Source of the DNA: Oceanipulchritudo coccoides
Lineage (GTDB): Bacteria > Verrucomicrobiota > Verrucomicrobiia > Opitutales > Oceanipulchritudinaceae
Length of the DNA: 64,000 bases
NCBI RefSeq assembly: GCF_010500615.1
Contig: NZ_JAAGNX010000001.1
Location: forward strand, 1 to 64,000
Direction: 5' to 3'
The position numbers and the translations under genes were made by a program. The stretch's first letter is position 1. The number at the start of each line of letters is the position of its first letter. A model generated the notes under the pieces. That model worked only from the letters and a program-made list of their open reading frames with translations, was not told the DNA's origin and searched no databases. This document shows positions 52,443-62,869 of the stretch, piece after piece.

Positions 52443-54389
52443 ATGAATAAGGGTAAGGAACGCTGTCTGCCTTGCGAGGCGCCCGGTATATCCGGATTTG
52501 GGTTTCGTATTGGTATTTCCCTTGCACTCTCCGGGCAGGCCATGGTTTTCGGCCTTGGATACAATAATGCACTGGCCTCCGGTGAAGCTCCCTCACCTGA
52601 AAGTACCCTTTACTGGGTGTTGCATGGGTCGCTCATCCTCTCCTCGATAGTGGTCATCGGTCTTCTGGGGGGACCACTCCTGAAGGAAAGTGTGAAGGCC
52701 CTCCGCGATCTGCGCTTCAGTGTCGAGGCCCTGTTTGTCCTCAGTACGGTGGGTGCGCTGGGAGGGTCTCTTATTTCCACGATCACTGGGGAAGGGAGTG
52801 TCTATTACGAGGTCGTTTCTTTGGTTCTCTGCGTGTACGCCATCGGGAAACAGGTCGGGGCGGTCCAGAAAGGGCAACTCGGGGCAGCAGTCTCCTCCTT
52901 TAGAAATGCCTTTGATGTAGCGACTATCCAAATGCCGGACGGTCAACGTGAGCGCCTTCCGGTGTCCCGGTTAAACAATTCACACGTGGTCCTCGTCTCC
53001 CCGGGGGATCCAATTCCGATCGATGCAGTTATCAGCGAGGGCAGTGGTTACATCCGGGAAACTTCCCTGACGGGAGAGCCGGCGCCTGTCTCCAAAAAGG
53101 CGGGCGATGAGGTCCTGGCAGGGACCTGGTCGGTTGACGGCAATTTGAAGTTGGTCCCGAAGCTCGGCCAGCCGCGCACAATTGACCAGATCCTCGAACT
53201 GCTCGAAGCTGCCCCAGCTGCCCCATCCAAATTACAGAAGACAGCTGACCGACTGATGCAGGTCTTTGTTCCCGTGGTCAGCCTGACCTCCCTGGCGACC
53301 TTTTTGGGCTGGTTTTTCGTTTCCTGCGAGCCCTGGTGGGACGCCCTTTTCAATTCCATGGCGGTTCTGCTGGTGGCTTGTCCTTGTGCGCTCGGGTTGG
53401 CCATGCCGGCCGGCATCTGGGCGGGGCTTTTCTACATGAGCCAACGTGGAGTGGTCGGCCGACACGGGCATTTGCTGGATACGCTGGCCGAATGCCAGAC
53501 CGTCATCTTCGACAAAACGGGGACCTTGAGCCATTTTGACTTGAAGGCGGACACGTCCCAGCTCGGGCATGGTGATATGGAGCGCTTCCGGGTCATTGAT
53601 GAAGTGGCCAGTCTAGGCGCGGCCAGCCACCACCCTGTGAGTCAGGCCTTGGCGGAATTGTCGGAGATGCGCCTGGCCGTCAGCGCGGTCCAGGTTTACC
53701 CGGGCGCTGGCATCGGGGGAAACGTCGGGGGTGATTCACTGGTCATCGGCGAGCTGGGCCTGCTGGAGGAAAAAGGAATCCGCCTTCCGGACGAACTGCC
53801 CTCTGGCCATGGCAAGCCGGTGCATGTGGCACGCTCGGGAGTTTATGCCGGTGCGCTTTTCCTCAATGAGGTCCTGCGGGAAGAGGCGGGCGCGACTTTG
53901 CAGGCCCTTCGCGAATTGGGCTGCCGGTGTATGATCTTAAGCGGTGATCCGGGATCCGAGCATGCCGCTATCGGCGATGTGCCGGTTGAGGGAGGGCTGA
54001 GCCCGGAAGCCAAGGCTGAGAGGGTTCTGATGGCCACTGAGGAGGGGGGCGAAGTGCTGTTTGTCGGGGACGGGGTCAACGATGTCCTCGCGATGCAGGC
54101 AAGCCATTCGGCTCTGGCCATTGATCTTGGGGCAGCTCTGGCAACTGAGTTTGCGGATGGATTGCTGGTGGAGGGCCAGATCTCGGCCTTGCCGGGGGCT
54201 ATTCGCCACGCCCGGAAATTGAAGGCTGCCCTGCAGGGGAACCTCCTCTTTGCGCTCTGTTATAATTTGATTGGCATGGGGCTCGCCGCAGGTGGCGTGC
54301 TGCATCCTGTTGTGGCCGCACTCTTGATGGTGGGCTCTTCGGCTGTTGTTTCCTTCCGCGCCTTGAGCGTCGCCAGCCGGGTCTCCTGA
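52443..54389 (+). CDS. Heavy-metal P1B-type ATPase without N-terminal HMA domain
   Basis: A 648-residue metal-exporting (probably copper) ATPase. It has a short start with CLPC in place of the HMA domain, then membrane helices, TGEPAPVSKKAGDEVLAGT (A domain), the ion-binding CPCALGLAMP, DKTGTLSHFDLK phosphorylation site, HP motif SHHPVSQAL and GDGVNDVLAMQASHS. Unlike the CcoI-type ATPase at 28846, it keeps the normal TGE. CPC helix text fits Cu+ transport. ATG 52443 is the preferred start, though an ATG at 52416 is also in frame. The neighbouring gene is divergent. Confidence 0.9.
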   Translation: MNKGKERCLPCEAPGISGFGFRIGISLALSGQAMVFGLGYNNALASGEAPSPESTLYWVLHGSLILSSIVVIGLLGGPLLKESVKALRDLRFSVEALFVLSTVGALGGSLISTITGEGSVYYEVVSLVLCVYAIGKQVGAVQKGQLGAAVSSFRNAFDVATIQMPDGQRERLPVSRLNNSHVVLVSPGDPIPIDAVISEGSGYIRETSLTGEPAPVSKKAGDEVLAGTWSVDGNLKLVPKLGQPRTIDQILELLEAAPAAPSKLQKTADRLMQVFVPVVSLTSLATFLGWFFVSCEPWWDALFNSMAVLLVACPCALGLAMPAGIWAGLFYMSQRGVVGRHGHLLDTLAECQTVIFDKTGTLSHFDLKADTSQLGHGDMERFRVIDEVASLGAASHHPVSQALAELSEMRLAVSAVQVYPGAGIGGNVGGDSLVIGELGLLEEKGIRLPDELPSGHGKPVHVARSGVYAGALFLNEVLREEAGATLQALRELGCRCMILSGDPGSEHAAIGDVPVEGGLSPEAKAERVLMATEEGGEVLFVGDGVNDVLAMQASHSALAIDLGAALATEFADGLLVEGQISALPGAIRHARKLKAALQGNLLFALCYNLIGMGLAAGGVLHPVVAALLMVGSSAVVSFRALSVASRVS

Positions 54390-54571
54390 GCGACCGCCTA
54401 TTAGAATTTATTAGCGGGCTATGGCTCAGGGAAGATTGATTCTAAAAAATTGGTTTGATCCGGAATTTTCTGTTGCCTCCGCATCGTTATCGACCACAAG
54501 GACAGTATTCCTCATGTCAGGCGATTTTGTCGCTTGTTCTCACCGGGGGTCGAATTCTGCTTAATCAGACT

Positions 54572-54757
54572 ATGCCAGATCAAAAAATCCGTCGAAAAAC
54601 TTTTATTACGACCATCGGGGCTGCTGCCTTGGGTTGGGTCGGTCTCCGGGCGGACACGCGTCCGGAAAATCACGCCTTGAAGGCCTCCACTTCCGGAGCC
54701 GAGGGCCGTGCCACCAAGGAGCCACGCGCAGTTCCCTGTGCCGGGCGAACACTCTGA
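54572..54757 (+). CDS. Possible 61-residue exported peptide ahead of the act operon
   Basis: The frame starts MPDQKIRRKTFITTIGAAAL, a basic then hydrophobic start that resembles a Tat or Sec signal (RRKTF is off by one from the usual RR-x-F), and ends in a short polar tail with one cysteine. The product after a signal cut would be only about 35 residues. No ribosome-binding site is clear. It stops 24 bases before actA. Real small exported protein, remnant, or chance frame: not decided. The 180 bases before it contain no other gene and may carry the act promoter. Confidence 0.35.
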   Translation: MPDQKIRRKTFITTIGAAALGWVGLRADTRPENHALKASTSGAEGRATKEPRAVPCAGRTL

Positions 54758-54781
54758 CAACCGATTTAAAGGGCTTAATCA

Positions 54782-55435
54782 ATGGCGAATCTTTTTCCCA
54801 AATGGTCTAACACGGTCCCCTTGCGACTCGTCCTTGCCGTAATGGTGCTAGGCGTGACCGCGGTTGCCGGCGTGACATACTATCTTACACCGAAGTACTC
54901 GCGTGTGGGCTATGCGCCCAAGCAACCTGTTGCCTACAATCACTATCTTCATGCCGAGCAATTGGGGATTGATTGCCGGTACTGCCACTCCTACGTGGAC
55001 GAATCCGGACATGCCAATGTCCCCGATGCCGGAACCTGCATGAATTGCCACAGCCAGGTCAAGAAGGACAGCCCGCTGCTTGAGCCGATCCGGACAAGCT
55101 ACGAGACGGGTGAACCGGTGGAATGGGTCCGCATCCACAAGGTGCCGGACTACGTGTATTTCAATCACGCTGTCCACGTGAACCGGGGTGTCAGCTGTGT
55201 GGAGTGCCATGGCGAGATCAACAAAATGGAAGTGGTCCATCACTCCGAGCCGCTATCAATGGCCTTTTGCCTCGATTGTCACCGGAATCCTGAAGACAAG
55301 ATCCGCCCGCTGGACGAGGTCTACAACTTGAACTGGACACCGGAAAACGAGGCGGCTCATGCCGAATGGGCCAAGGAAGCCGTCATCAACTGGAATGTTA
55401 ACCCTCCGCAAAGCTGCTCAGGCTGTCACCGATGA
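54782..55435 (+). CDS. actA: Alternative complex III subunit ActA, pentahaem cytochrome c
   Basis: A 217-residue periplasmic, membrane-anchored cytochrome (helix about 13-35) receiving electrons from the ActB iron-sulfur protein. Five haem sites are seen: CRYCH, CMNCH, CVECH, CLDCH and CSGCH. This count and the NHYLHAEQLGIDCRYCH and SMAFCLDCHRNPE text match ActA of Rhodothermus and Flavobacterium. Its stop overlaps the actB ATG. Confidence 0.96.
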   Translation: MANLFPKWSNTVPLRLVLAVMVLGVTAVAGVTYYLTPKYSRVGYAPKQPVAYNHYLHAEQLGIDCRYCHSYVDESGHANVPDAGTCMNCHSQVKKDSPLLEPIRTSYETGEPVEWVRIHKVPDYVYFNHAVHVNRGVSCVECHGEINKMEVVHHSEPLSMAFCLDCHRNPEDKIRPLDEVYNLNWTPENEAAHAEWAKEAVINWNVNPPQSCSGCHR

Positions 55436-58400
55436 ATCGCAAATCCAACCAACCTGAACCTGAAAACGCGGACATGACTGGTCCTCACTATTGGCGCAGT
55501 CTCGATGAGCTGGCAGACAAACCAGCCTTCAAGGAATGGCTGCATCGTGAATTTCCGGAAGGAGCTTCCGAAGCGGAGGGCGTCAATCGCCGGAATTTCC
55601 TCAAGATCATGGCCGCTTCCTTTGCCGTAGCCGGTATGGGAGCTGCCGGGTGTCGTCGTCCTGAGCAGTATATTCTTCCGTACAGCAAGCAGCCGGAAGG
55701 GACTATTCCCGGAATCCCGGTCTATTTTACGACCTCCTTTCCCGACGGAAAAGACAACCTCCCGCTGGTTGTGGAGACGCATCAACACCGCCCCACGCAT
55801 ATTGAAGGAAATCGTGATTTTCTTCCCTACGGTGGCGGGATCAGCCGCTTTGCCTCCGCATCGGTCCTGAATTTGTATGATCCCGACCGCATGACCTCGG
55901 CCTACGAGGGAACACGCCGGATCAGCTCCGAGCGTGTGAAGGATATCCTTGCCGGTCTCAGCGCAAAGTTTGGACCAACCAACGGACAGGGCATGGCTAT
56001 TCTAGCCGAGCCATCCACTTCACCGACCCGCCTGCGCCTCAAAAAAGCCATTTTGAAGAAGTATCCCCGCCTTGTCTGGGCGGAATACAGTGCGGTGGAC
56101 CAGGACAATCCTGAGCGTGCGGCCGCCCGCCTTCTTGGAAGGCCAGCCCGACCGCTTTATGATCTGGAGAAGGCCAAGCGCATTCTCAGTGTGGATGCGG
56201 ATTTCCTGAATGACGAACCGGGAAGCGTCGGCTTGGCCCGCTCCTTCAGCCGTACCCGCAAGGTCAAGGACCAGGCGGATGCCAAGAAGATGGCGCGCCT
56301 CTACGTGGCGGAATCCGCTTTCACACTGACCGGGACCATGGGCGATCATCGCCTGCGCCTCTCAACTGGCAATATGACCGCCTTCATGGCAGCGCTTGTT
56401 GCGGAACTGCTCGAACTCACGAACGGGGATCCGCGCATGGCAACATTCCTCCGTGAGCGTTCGTCCGGCTTACCCATTGAGGCCAAGTGGATCCACGAAT
56501 GTGCCCGCGACCTCGTGGATCATCCGGGAAAGAGCGTTGTTGTCCCCGGTACCCACCTGAGCGTGGAAGCCCAGCAACTCGCGATTTATGCAAACCAGCT
56601 ACTCGGTGCACTGGACAAGACCGTCTCCTTCCTTGAACTGCCGGAAGACAGTTCCCTCAGCCTGAGTGAGCTTGCCGGACAGATCAAGAGCGGCTCAATC
56701 GAGAGCCTGCTGGTCATGGGAGGAAATCCCGTCTATGACGCACCGGCTGACTTGGACTGGAAAGCCCTGCAAAAGTCGGTCCCGGAAGTGATTCGCTTCG
56801 GTTACTATTTTGACGAGACCAGCCTTGAGGCCGGGATCAATATTGCCGCAACCCATTTTCTGGAATCCTGGAGCGATGGCCGCACCCTTGACGGAACTTA
56901 TGTGCCGGTTCAACCGATGATCATGCCGCTGTTTGACAGCATGCAGGAGCTGGAGCTCCTCGGGCGGCTCGCCGGTGAGGCCCTGACTGACCCGTACGGC
57001 ATGGTTCTCTCCACGTTTTCGGCTGAATACGCCGGATCGGACAAGGATTTCCAGCGCCTACTGAGCACGGGCTTCCTGCCCGAGTCGGGTTATCGCAAAC
57101 TGAAGCTTTCCCTGAAGCCCGCGACCCTCCGCGAAAACCTCAACGGCACCTCAATCGGTGCCAAGGGCACCAGCGCTTCGAACCTCGAGGTTCGTTTGGT
57201 CGCTGATGCATCAGTTGGGAATGGCTTCTACAACAACAATGGCTGGTTGCAGGAATGTCCTGACCCAATCACCAAGTTGACCTGGGACAATGCCATTTTG
57301 ATCAGCCCGGCCCTCGCCCTCGAGCTGGGTTTTGATACCAAGGCAGGCGATTTCCTGATTGGCGGGGTCGCCAAGAAGTCCTCCAATTTCAAGCGGGGCC
57401 GCGAGGAATCGCGCATTGCTGAGTTGACGGTCGATGGCGTGACTGTCCGTGGCCCGGTTCACATTCAGCCCGGTCTGGATGACTGGACGGTTGTCCTTCC
57501 ACTCGGATATGGCCGCACGCAGGTCGGTCGCGTGGGCAAGGGATCCGGTTTCAGCGCCTATCCGCTCAGCCATTCCGGCTCCGGCGCAGTCCGCACCGGT
57601 GCCAAGATTACTTTGACGGATGAAGGGTTCCGCCTCGCAAACACGCAGGAGCACTGGTCAATGGAAGGCCGGGCCATCCTGCGCGAAGGCAACGTCAAGA
57701 CCTACCTTGAAAACAGCAAGTTTGTCAGCGAGATGGGCATGGAAAGCCACAGTCCGCCGATTTATGGCACGGACAAGGACATGCCGCTGGCCGAAAAGGC
57801 CCTGACAACTCCTCGTGGTGGTTCCGCTTACGAAACCCCTGATTTCGGCGCCCCTCCACCAAATGTCGATGTCTGGAGCGACGAGGATGCCCGCGAGAAA
57901 TTTATTCCCGAACAGCAGTGGGGGATGACGATCGACCTGAATTCCTGCACGGGCTGTAACGCCTGTGTCGTCGCCTGCCAGAGCGAGAATAATATTCCGA
58001 TTGTTGGCAAGGACCAGATCATGCGCGGGCGCGAAATGCACTGGATCCGCCTCGACCGCTATTACAGCACAGGCGATCTGGAAGCCAATCGCCACTCGCT
58101 TCCTTCAGATCCGCAAGCCTCTATCATGCCAGTCGGATGTCTCCATTGTGAGATGGCTCCCTGTGAGCAGGTTTGTCCGGTCAATGCCACCGTGCACGAT
58201 CGCCAGGGCCTCAATGTGATGGCCTACAACCGTTGTGTGGGTACGCGCTATTGCGCGAATAATTGCCCGTACAAGGTGCGCCGCTTTAATTTCTTTGATT
58301 ACAACAAGCGGAGTTCGGAGGATTTCTACAAGGGTCCTGTAGGGACTAATCAATACAAGACCGAGGGGGGTGTCCTGAAGTCCATGCAGAAGAATCCGGA

Positions 58401-58815
58401 CGTCACGGTGCGCATGCGCGGGGTGATGGAAAAGTGCACGTATTGTGTGCAGCGGATTGAGCAGGGCAAGATTGCCCAGCGCGTGAAAGCAAAGGATTCA
58501 AACGATATTCGTGTCCCGGATGGCGTGATCCGCACTGCTTGCCAAGCAGCTTGTCCCTCCGAGGCAATTGTCTTTGGTGACATCACCGACGAAAAGAGCG
58601 CGGTTGCCATGGAGAAGGCCAATGATCGCGATTATGCCCTTCTGGGATACCTGAACACACGCCCGCGGACCACTTACCTGGCCCGTCTGCGCAACCCGAA
58701 CCCGCTCATGCCCGATTACCGGAAAGCCCTCAGCCGCAAGGAATACAAGAGTGCCCAACCGGTGACCGACCACGGGGCTAAGACAACAACGGAGAGCCAT
58801 GACGGCGGCCATTAA
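55432..58815 (+). CDS. actB: Alternative complex III subunit ActB, molybdopterin-type/Fe-S fusion
   Basis: A 1127-residue periplasmic iron-sulfur subunit. Near residue 55 a Tat-type signal occurs (NRRNFLKIMAASFAVAGM). The large central part is a molybdopterin-oxidoreductase-like domain without its cofactor, as in other ActB. The C-terminal 300 residues bear four cluster motifs: CTGCNACVVAC, CLHCEMAPCEQVCP, CVGTRYCANNCP and CTYCVQRIEQGK with CQAACPSEAI. The fused form is that of Bacteroidetes-like complexes. It overlaps actA by four bases, and actC begins 33 bases later. Confidence 0.95.
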   Translation: MNRKSNQPEPENADMTGPHYWRSLDELADKPAFKEWLHREFPEGASEAEGVNRRNFLKIMAASFAVAGMGAAGCRRPEQYILPYSKQPEGTIPGIPVYFTTSFPDGKDNLPLVVETHQHRPTHIEGNRDFLPYGGGISRFASASVLNLYDPDRMTSAYEGTRRISSERVKDILAGLSAKFGPTNGQGMAILAEPSTSPTRLRLKKAILKKYPRLVWAEYSAVDQDNPERAAARLLGRPARPLYDLEKAKRILSVDADFLNDEPGSVGLARSFSRTRKVKDQADAKKMARLYVAESAFTLTGTMGDHRLRLSTGNMTAFMAALVAELLELTNGDPRMATFLRERSSGLPIEAKWIHECARDLVDHPGKSVVVPGTHLSVEAQQLAIYANQLLGALDKTVSFLELPEDSSLSLSELAGQIKSGSIESLLVMGGNPVYDAPADLDWKALQKSVPEVIRFGYYFDETSLEAGINIAATHFLESWSDGRTLDGTYVPVQPMIMPLFDSMQELELLGRLAGEALTDPYGMVLSTFSAEYAGSDKDFQRLLSTGFLPESGYRKLKLSLKPATLRENLNGTSIGAKGTSASNLEVRLVADASVGNGFYNNNGWLQECPDPITKLTWDNAILISPALALELGFDTKAGDFLIGGVAKKSSNFKRGREESRIAELTVDGVTVRGPVHIQPGLDDWTVVLPLGYGRTQVGRVGKGSGFSAYPLSHSGSGAVRTGAKITLTDEGFRLANTQEHWSMEGRAILREGNVKTYLENSKFVSEMGMESHSPPIYGTDKDMPLAEKALTTPRGGSAYETPDFGAPPPNVDVWSDEDAREKFIPEQQWGMTIDLNSCTGCNACVVACQSENNIPIVGKDQIMRGREMHWIRLDRYYSTGDLEANRHSLPSDPQASIMPVGCLHCEMAPCEQVCPVNATVHDRQGLNVMAYNRCVGTRYCANNCPYKVRRFNFFDYNKRSSEDFYKGPVGTNQYKTEGGVLKSMQKNPDVTVRMRGVMEKCTYCVQRIEQGKIAQRVKAKDSNDIRVPDGVIRTACQAACPSEAIVFGDITDEKSAVAMEKANDRDYALLGYLNTRPRTTYLARLRNPNPLMPDYRKALSRKEYKSAQPVTDHGAKTTTESHDGGH

Positions 58816-58848
58816 TTTGATGAATAAACCTTTAAACGGGAAGACGTC

Positions 58849-60345
58849 TTGAGTACGACAACAGATCAACCCTCTCAGGCTACCGAAGCAATGTTTCGGC
58901 CGAGCGTCCTCGAAGAGGTGCGGCCGGCGGACATTCCACGGCGGCAAATCATCGAGAACGACCGTTCCTTCAGCTGGATTACACAGAAGGTGTGTGGCAT
59001 TGTTGAAGGGCGCACCCCGACATGGTGGTGGGTGGCCTTTATCATCTGTGCCCTGATCGCCAGTTTCACCCTCATGGGGCTGATTTATCTGGTCTCCACC
59101 GGTACCGGTGTCTGGGGCTTGCGGAATCCGACCTTCTGGGGCTGGGCCATCGTGAACTTCGTGTTCTGGATTGGTATTGGCCACGCTGGTACATTGATCT
59201 CCGCCATTTTGTGTCTTCTCAAGCAGAAGTGGCGTACATCGATTAACCGGGCGGCCGAGGCCATGACCATCTTCGCGGTTATTTGCGCGGGAATCTTCCC
59301 GCTCTTCCACGTGGGTCGCGTCTGGTTTGGTTGGTGGCTTTTCCCGCTTCCCAATTCCAATGCCATCTGGCCGAATTTTCGTTCGCCGCTTGAGTGGGAC
59401 GTATTCGCGGTCTCGACTTACGGAACAGTCTCGGTCCTTTTCTGGTACATGGGAATGATCCCGGACCTCGCGACGATCCGCGACCGTGTCCCGATGATTT
59501 TCGAGGAGCGCCTTGCGGGTGCCAAGACAGCCCTGCAAAAAACCTTTGAGAAGTTGTACTTCGGGTTCCGGAAATATTTCTATGGCATCCTCGCCATGGG
59601 CTGGCGCGGATCCAACCGCCACTGGAGCAACTACGAAATGGCTTACCTGCTCCTCGCCGGCTTGAGCACGCCGCTCGTGCTTTCCGTGCACACCGTCGTT
59701 TCCTTTGACTTTGCGGTGGCCAACCTTCCCGGATGGCACACTACCATCTTCCCGCCATACTTTGTCGCCGGGGCCATTTTCTCCGGTTTTGGAATGGTAC
59801 TGACCTTGATGTTGCCACTCCGGGCGATCTTCGGACTGCAGGATTTGATCACGCAGTTCCATATTGATTGCATGTGCAAGATCTGTCTCGCGACCGGTTC
59901 CATGGTCGGTTACGCCTACGGGATGGAGTTTTTCATCGCGTGGTATGGCTCCAACCCGTACGAGGGATTTGCCTTCATTAACCGTGCCTTTGGCCCGTAT
60001 GCATGGGCCTACTGGATCATGATTTCCTGCAATGTGATCACCCCGCAGTTCTTCTGGTTCCGCTGGGCGCGCGAGAATCTCTGGCTGGTCTGGATTCTTT
60101 CCTGTTTCATCAACGTTGGAATGTGGTTTGAGCGATTTGTCATTACAGTCACTTCGCTGGCCAATGATTTCCTTCCGTCGAGCTGGGACTACTTCAGCCC
60201 GACCATTGTGGATGTCTTCACTTTCTTCGGGACCTTCGGGCTCTTCGGGGTTCTCTTCCTGCTCTTTATCCGCTTCCTGCCGCTCCTGGCCTTTGCGGAA
60301 ATCAAGTCTGTTTCCAAGCAGGCGGATGTGCACGGTCACCACTAA
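58849..60345 (+). CDS. actC: Alternative complex III subunit ActC, NrfD-like quinol-binding membrane protein
   Basis: A 498-residue membrane protein with about ten helices. It starts with TTG ([10 protein letters not shown], initiator Met), preceded by GGGAAG. The NrfD/PsrC family signs include [21 protein letters not shown] in two pieces and [15 protein letters not shown] (about 105), where His is near the quinol site, with [12 protein letters not shown] and [10 protein letters not shown] next. The ActC C-terminal part is normal. It is followed by actD after 18 bases. Confidence 0.95.
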   Translation: MSTTTDQPSQATEAMFRPSVLEEVRPADIPRRQIIENDRSFSWITQKVCGIVEGRTPTWWWVAFIICALIASFTLMGLIYLVSTGTGVWGLRNPTFWGWAIVNFVFWIGIGHAGTLISAILCLLKQKWRTSINRAAEAMTIFAVICAGIFPLFHVGRVWFGWWLFPLPNSNAIWPNFRSPLEWDVFAVSTYGTVSVLFWYMGMIPDLATIRDRVPMIFEERLAGAKTALQKTFEKLYFGFRKYFYGILAMGWRGSNRHWSNYEMAYLLLAGLSTPLVLSVHTVVSFDFAVANLPGWHTTIFPPYFVAGAIFSGFGMVLTLMLPLRAIFGLQDLITQFHIDCMCKICLATGSMVGYAYGMEFFIAWYGSNPYEGFAFINRAFGPYAWAYWIMISCNVITPQFFWFRWARENLWLVWILSCFINVGMWFERFVITVTSLANDFLPSSWDYFSPTIVDVFTFFGTFGLFGVLFLLFIRFLPLLAFAEIKSVSKQADVHGHH

Positions 60346-60363
60346 TGCCGGGAATTTTTTAAC

Positions 60364-60906
60364 ATGAGTAAACCATACGGATATATTGCTCTCTTTGAGT
60401 CAGCGCCGGCCATCTACCACGCTGCCCAGAGTGTTCGCGAGGCCGGTTACAAGCGGTGGGATGTTCTCACGCCGTTTCCGGTTCACGGACTGGACGGTGC
60501 GATGGGGCTCAAGCGCTCCAAGGTGCCGGTCTTTACCCTCTGTGGAGGCGTCATCGGGTTTATCACCGGTATGCTGACAGCCTGGTACATGGGACAGTTT
60601 GACTATCCGCTGATTGTCGGCGGCAAGCCCTTCTTCAGTCCGATCTTCCCGTTCCCGGTCGCTTACGAGCTGACCATTCTGCTGGCCGCCTTCGGCACAC
60701 TCGGGGGGATGTTCATTACCAACCAATTGCCGATGCATTACCATCCGGTGATGAACTACGACAAGTTCCGCCACCTGACCGATGACAAGTTTGCCGTCTT
60801 CATTGAGGCGGAGGACGAGTTGTTCTCGGAAACGGGGACCCGTGAATTCCTTGAGAATCTTGGCCCGGCGGAAGTCGCGGCTATTTCCGACGAGGAGGAA
60901 GAATAA
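60364..60906 (+). CDS. actD: Alternative complex III subunit ActD
   Basis: A 180-residue DUF3341-type membrane protein. The N-terminal soluble part (about 1-55: IALFESAPAIYHAAQSVREAGY, in pieces) precedes two helices (about 60-80 and 95-115), with the family's P-HGLD-AMGLKRSKVP and GGKPFFSPIFPFPVAYELTIL (pieces). The acidic tail EEEE is normal. actE begins two bases after its stop. Confidence 0.94.
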   Translation: MSKPYGYIALFESAPAIYHAAQSVREAGYKRWDVLTPFPVHGLDGAMGLKRSKVPVFTLCGGVIGFITGMLTAWYMGQFDYPLIVGGKPFFSPIFPFPVAYELTILLAAFGTLGGMFITNQLPMHYHPVMNYDKFRHLTDDKFAVFIEAEDELFSETGTREFLENLGPAEVAAISDEEEE

Positions 60907-60908
60907 GG

Positions 60909-61568
60909 ATGCGACAGTTTTTTCTCATATACTTTTTCTTGATTGTGCTCGCGCTGACCGTGCTCGGTTTTCGTGGATGCAAATCCACCAAGCCGCCGCT
61001 TGAGATCTTCCCGGACATGGACCGGCAGATGAGATTCTCCGAGCAGGGCAAGACAGGCTTCTTCAGTGACGATCGCATGGACCGGACACCAATTGCCGGA
61101 ACGGTTCCCACGGTTACGGACGAGCAAGCCCCTTACGCTAATCTTGTTCCGGATAATCGCTTCCGTGAGAATGACTATCTCGCTACAGGCAAGCTGGAGG
61201 ATGGGACATTTGGCGATGGCGTGCCGGTGGAAGTCAGCTATGAAGCCATGCAGGAAGGCCAGGAGATTTACAGCATCTATTGTGCGATCTGCCACGGTGA
61301 TTCCGGAAACGGCAAAGGCGTTGTCGCTGCCGAACGCTACGGTTACCCGACGATCGTCAGCCTCCTGCAAACCCGTCTCATCGATTTGCCGGATGGGGAT
61401 ATTTTCAACACCATCACACACGGTAAAAACACGATGGGGCCATACGGGAGCAAAATCCGCGTGGAAGATCGTTGGAAGGTCTTGATGTATGTCCGGGCCC
61501 TGCAACGCGCCGCCTCGGCGACGATTGAAGACGTGCCCGCCGAAAACAGGGGAGAGCTTGGATTATGA
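60909..61568 (+). CDS. actE: Alternative complex III subunit ActE, monohaem cytochrome c
   Basis: A 219-residue cytochrome c attached to the periplasmic face. An N-terminal helix/signal (about 3-22) ends at FRGCKS, where Cys24 could be lipid-modified. The haem site is YCAICHGDSGNGKG (about 124), with an axial Met in KNTMGPYGSKI (about 178). It is the likely electron exit of the complex. The stop overlaps the actF start (ATGA). Confidence 0.94.
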   Translation: MRQFFLIYFFLIVLALTVLGFRGCKSTKPPLEIFPDMDRQMRFSEQGKTGFFSDDRMDRTPIAGTVPTVTDEQAPYANLVPDNRFRENDYLATGKLEDGTFGDGVPVEVSYEAMQEGQEIYSIYCAICHGDSGNGKGVVAAERYGYPTIVSLLQTRLIDLPDGDIFNTITHGKNTMGPYGSKIRVEDRWKVLMYVRALQRAASATIEDVPAENRGELGL

Positions 61569-62869
61569 GCACGAGCAGTGACGTTATTTCAACGCCAGTA
61601 TCGGACGTCGGGATCCGCACACCGGGAAACCGGTCCATGCAATTCCTGATTGCCGGATTGGTCTTCATCGCCTTGTCGGCCATCGGCCTTTTCACCGGAT
61701 CCGAAGCCGATCCCTCCCGCCCCTTTGTCGGTTGGTTAGTCGGGATTTCCTTCTGGCTGTCCATTCTGATCGGGATGCTTTTCCTCATGATGATCTGGTG
61801 GATGTTTGATTCCGGATGGTCGGTTATTATCCGGCGCCAGATGGAGCACGCCATTAGCGCATTTCCTTATCTCGGACTAATCTTCCTTCCTTTGGTTGTC
61901 CTGAGCTTTCTCTCAGCAGGATCTGGCGAAGTGCCGTGGATCTGGATGAACGGGGATGCCCTGGTACCGGGTGGTCATGGGACTGTCTCTGGAGATGTCC
62001 TGTATGTCGCGAAGTCCCCCTTCCTCGACAAGATGTTCTTCGTCGCCCGTTACTTTATTTACTTCGGCGTCTGGACGGTCCTCGCCCTGATGTTCCGCAA
62101 GTGGTCCTTCAACATGGACCGGACAGGTGATCATGCCAATGTCCACCGCTCACGCAAACTGGCCGCGGTGGGATTGTTTATCTGCGCTTTTGCAACCACC
62201 TTTGCGGCGATCGATTGGTTTAAGTCCCTCAATTACCATTGGTTTTCGACAATGTACGGCGTCTGGTTCTTTGCCGCCAGCATGCGCGCCGCGCTCTCGG
62301 CCACGGTCCTTACCATGTTCTACATGGCCAGTCGCGGAGACGGGTTGAAGAATATCATCAAGCCGACGCATTTCTACCTGATGGGCTGCCTCATGCTGGC
62401 CTTCACGATTTTCTGGGCCTACATCAGCTTTTGCCAGTACTTCCTCATCTACAACGCCAACATCCCGGAGGAAACCTTCTGGTACAACATGCGTGAGATG
62501 GGCAACGACGGTTTGAAGAACAGCTGGTGGTGGGTAAGCCTCGGGCTGGTCTTCTTCCACTTTTTTGTGCCGTTCATTTACCTGCTCTGGTACAAGAACA
62601 AATTCGGGACCAAGCTGAAGACAATCGCAGTCTGGATTCTTGTTTTCCACCTGCTCGATCTTTACTGGAACATTGTCCCACAAAAGCTGACCACGGATTC
62701 CCACGGCGGATACACCGTCCGGCAATTCGGAGTGAGCTGGGTTGACGTAACGATGTTCCTCGGGGTTGGTGCCATTGTTGTTTGGGCCTTCCTGAGGTCT
62801 GCCTCAAAGGAACGGCCCATCCCGGTCCGCGATCCGCGAATAGAAGAATCAATTAACTGCCATGAGTAA
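61565..62869 (+). CDS. actF: Alternative complex III subunit ActF
   Basis: A 434-residue membrane protein with about ten helices, paired with ActC in the complex. It has the family's W-SLNYHWFSTMYGVWFFA text (near 215-232), H-WY-MRE-G pattern (WYNMREMGNDG), and a C-terminal DLYWNIVP and GVSWVDVTMFLG. The gene overlaps actE by four bases and the next small gene by eight. Confidence 0.94.
   Translation: MSTSSDVISTPVSDVGIRTPGNRSMQFLIAGLVFIALSAIGLFTGSEADPSRPFVGWLVGISFWLSILIGMLFLMMIWWMFDSGWSVIIRRQMEHAISAFPYLGLIFLPLVVLSFLSAGSGEVPWIWMNGDALVPGGHGTVSGDVLYVAKSPFLDKMFFVARYFIYFGVWTVLALMFRKWSFNMDRTGDHANVHRSRKLAAVGLFICAFATTFAAIDWFKSLNYHWFSTMYGVWFFAASMRAALSATVLTMFYMASRGDGLKNIIKPTHFYLMGCLMLAFTIFWAYISFCQYFLIYNANIPEETFWYNMREMGNDGLKNSWWWVSLGLVFFHFFVPFIYLLWYKNKFGTKLKTIAVWILVFHLLDLYWNIVPQKLTTDSHGGYTVRQFGVSWVDVTMFLGVGAIVVWAFLRSASKERPIPVRDPRIEESINCHE

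Noticed and set aside
58498-60342. A 614-codon open frame on the minus strand opposite actC
   Set aside because: It lies antisense to a clear ActC, is extremely rich in charged residues with no domain, and results from the codon use of the real gene.
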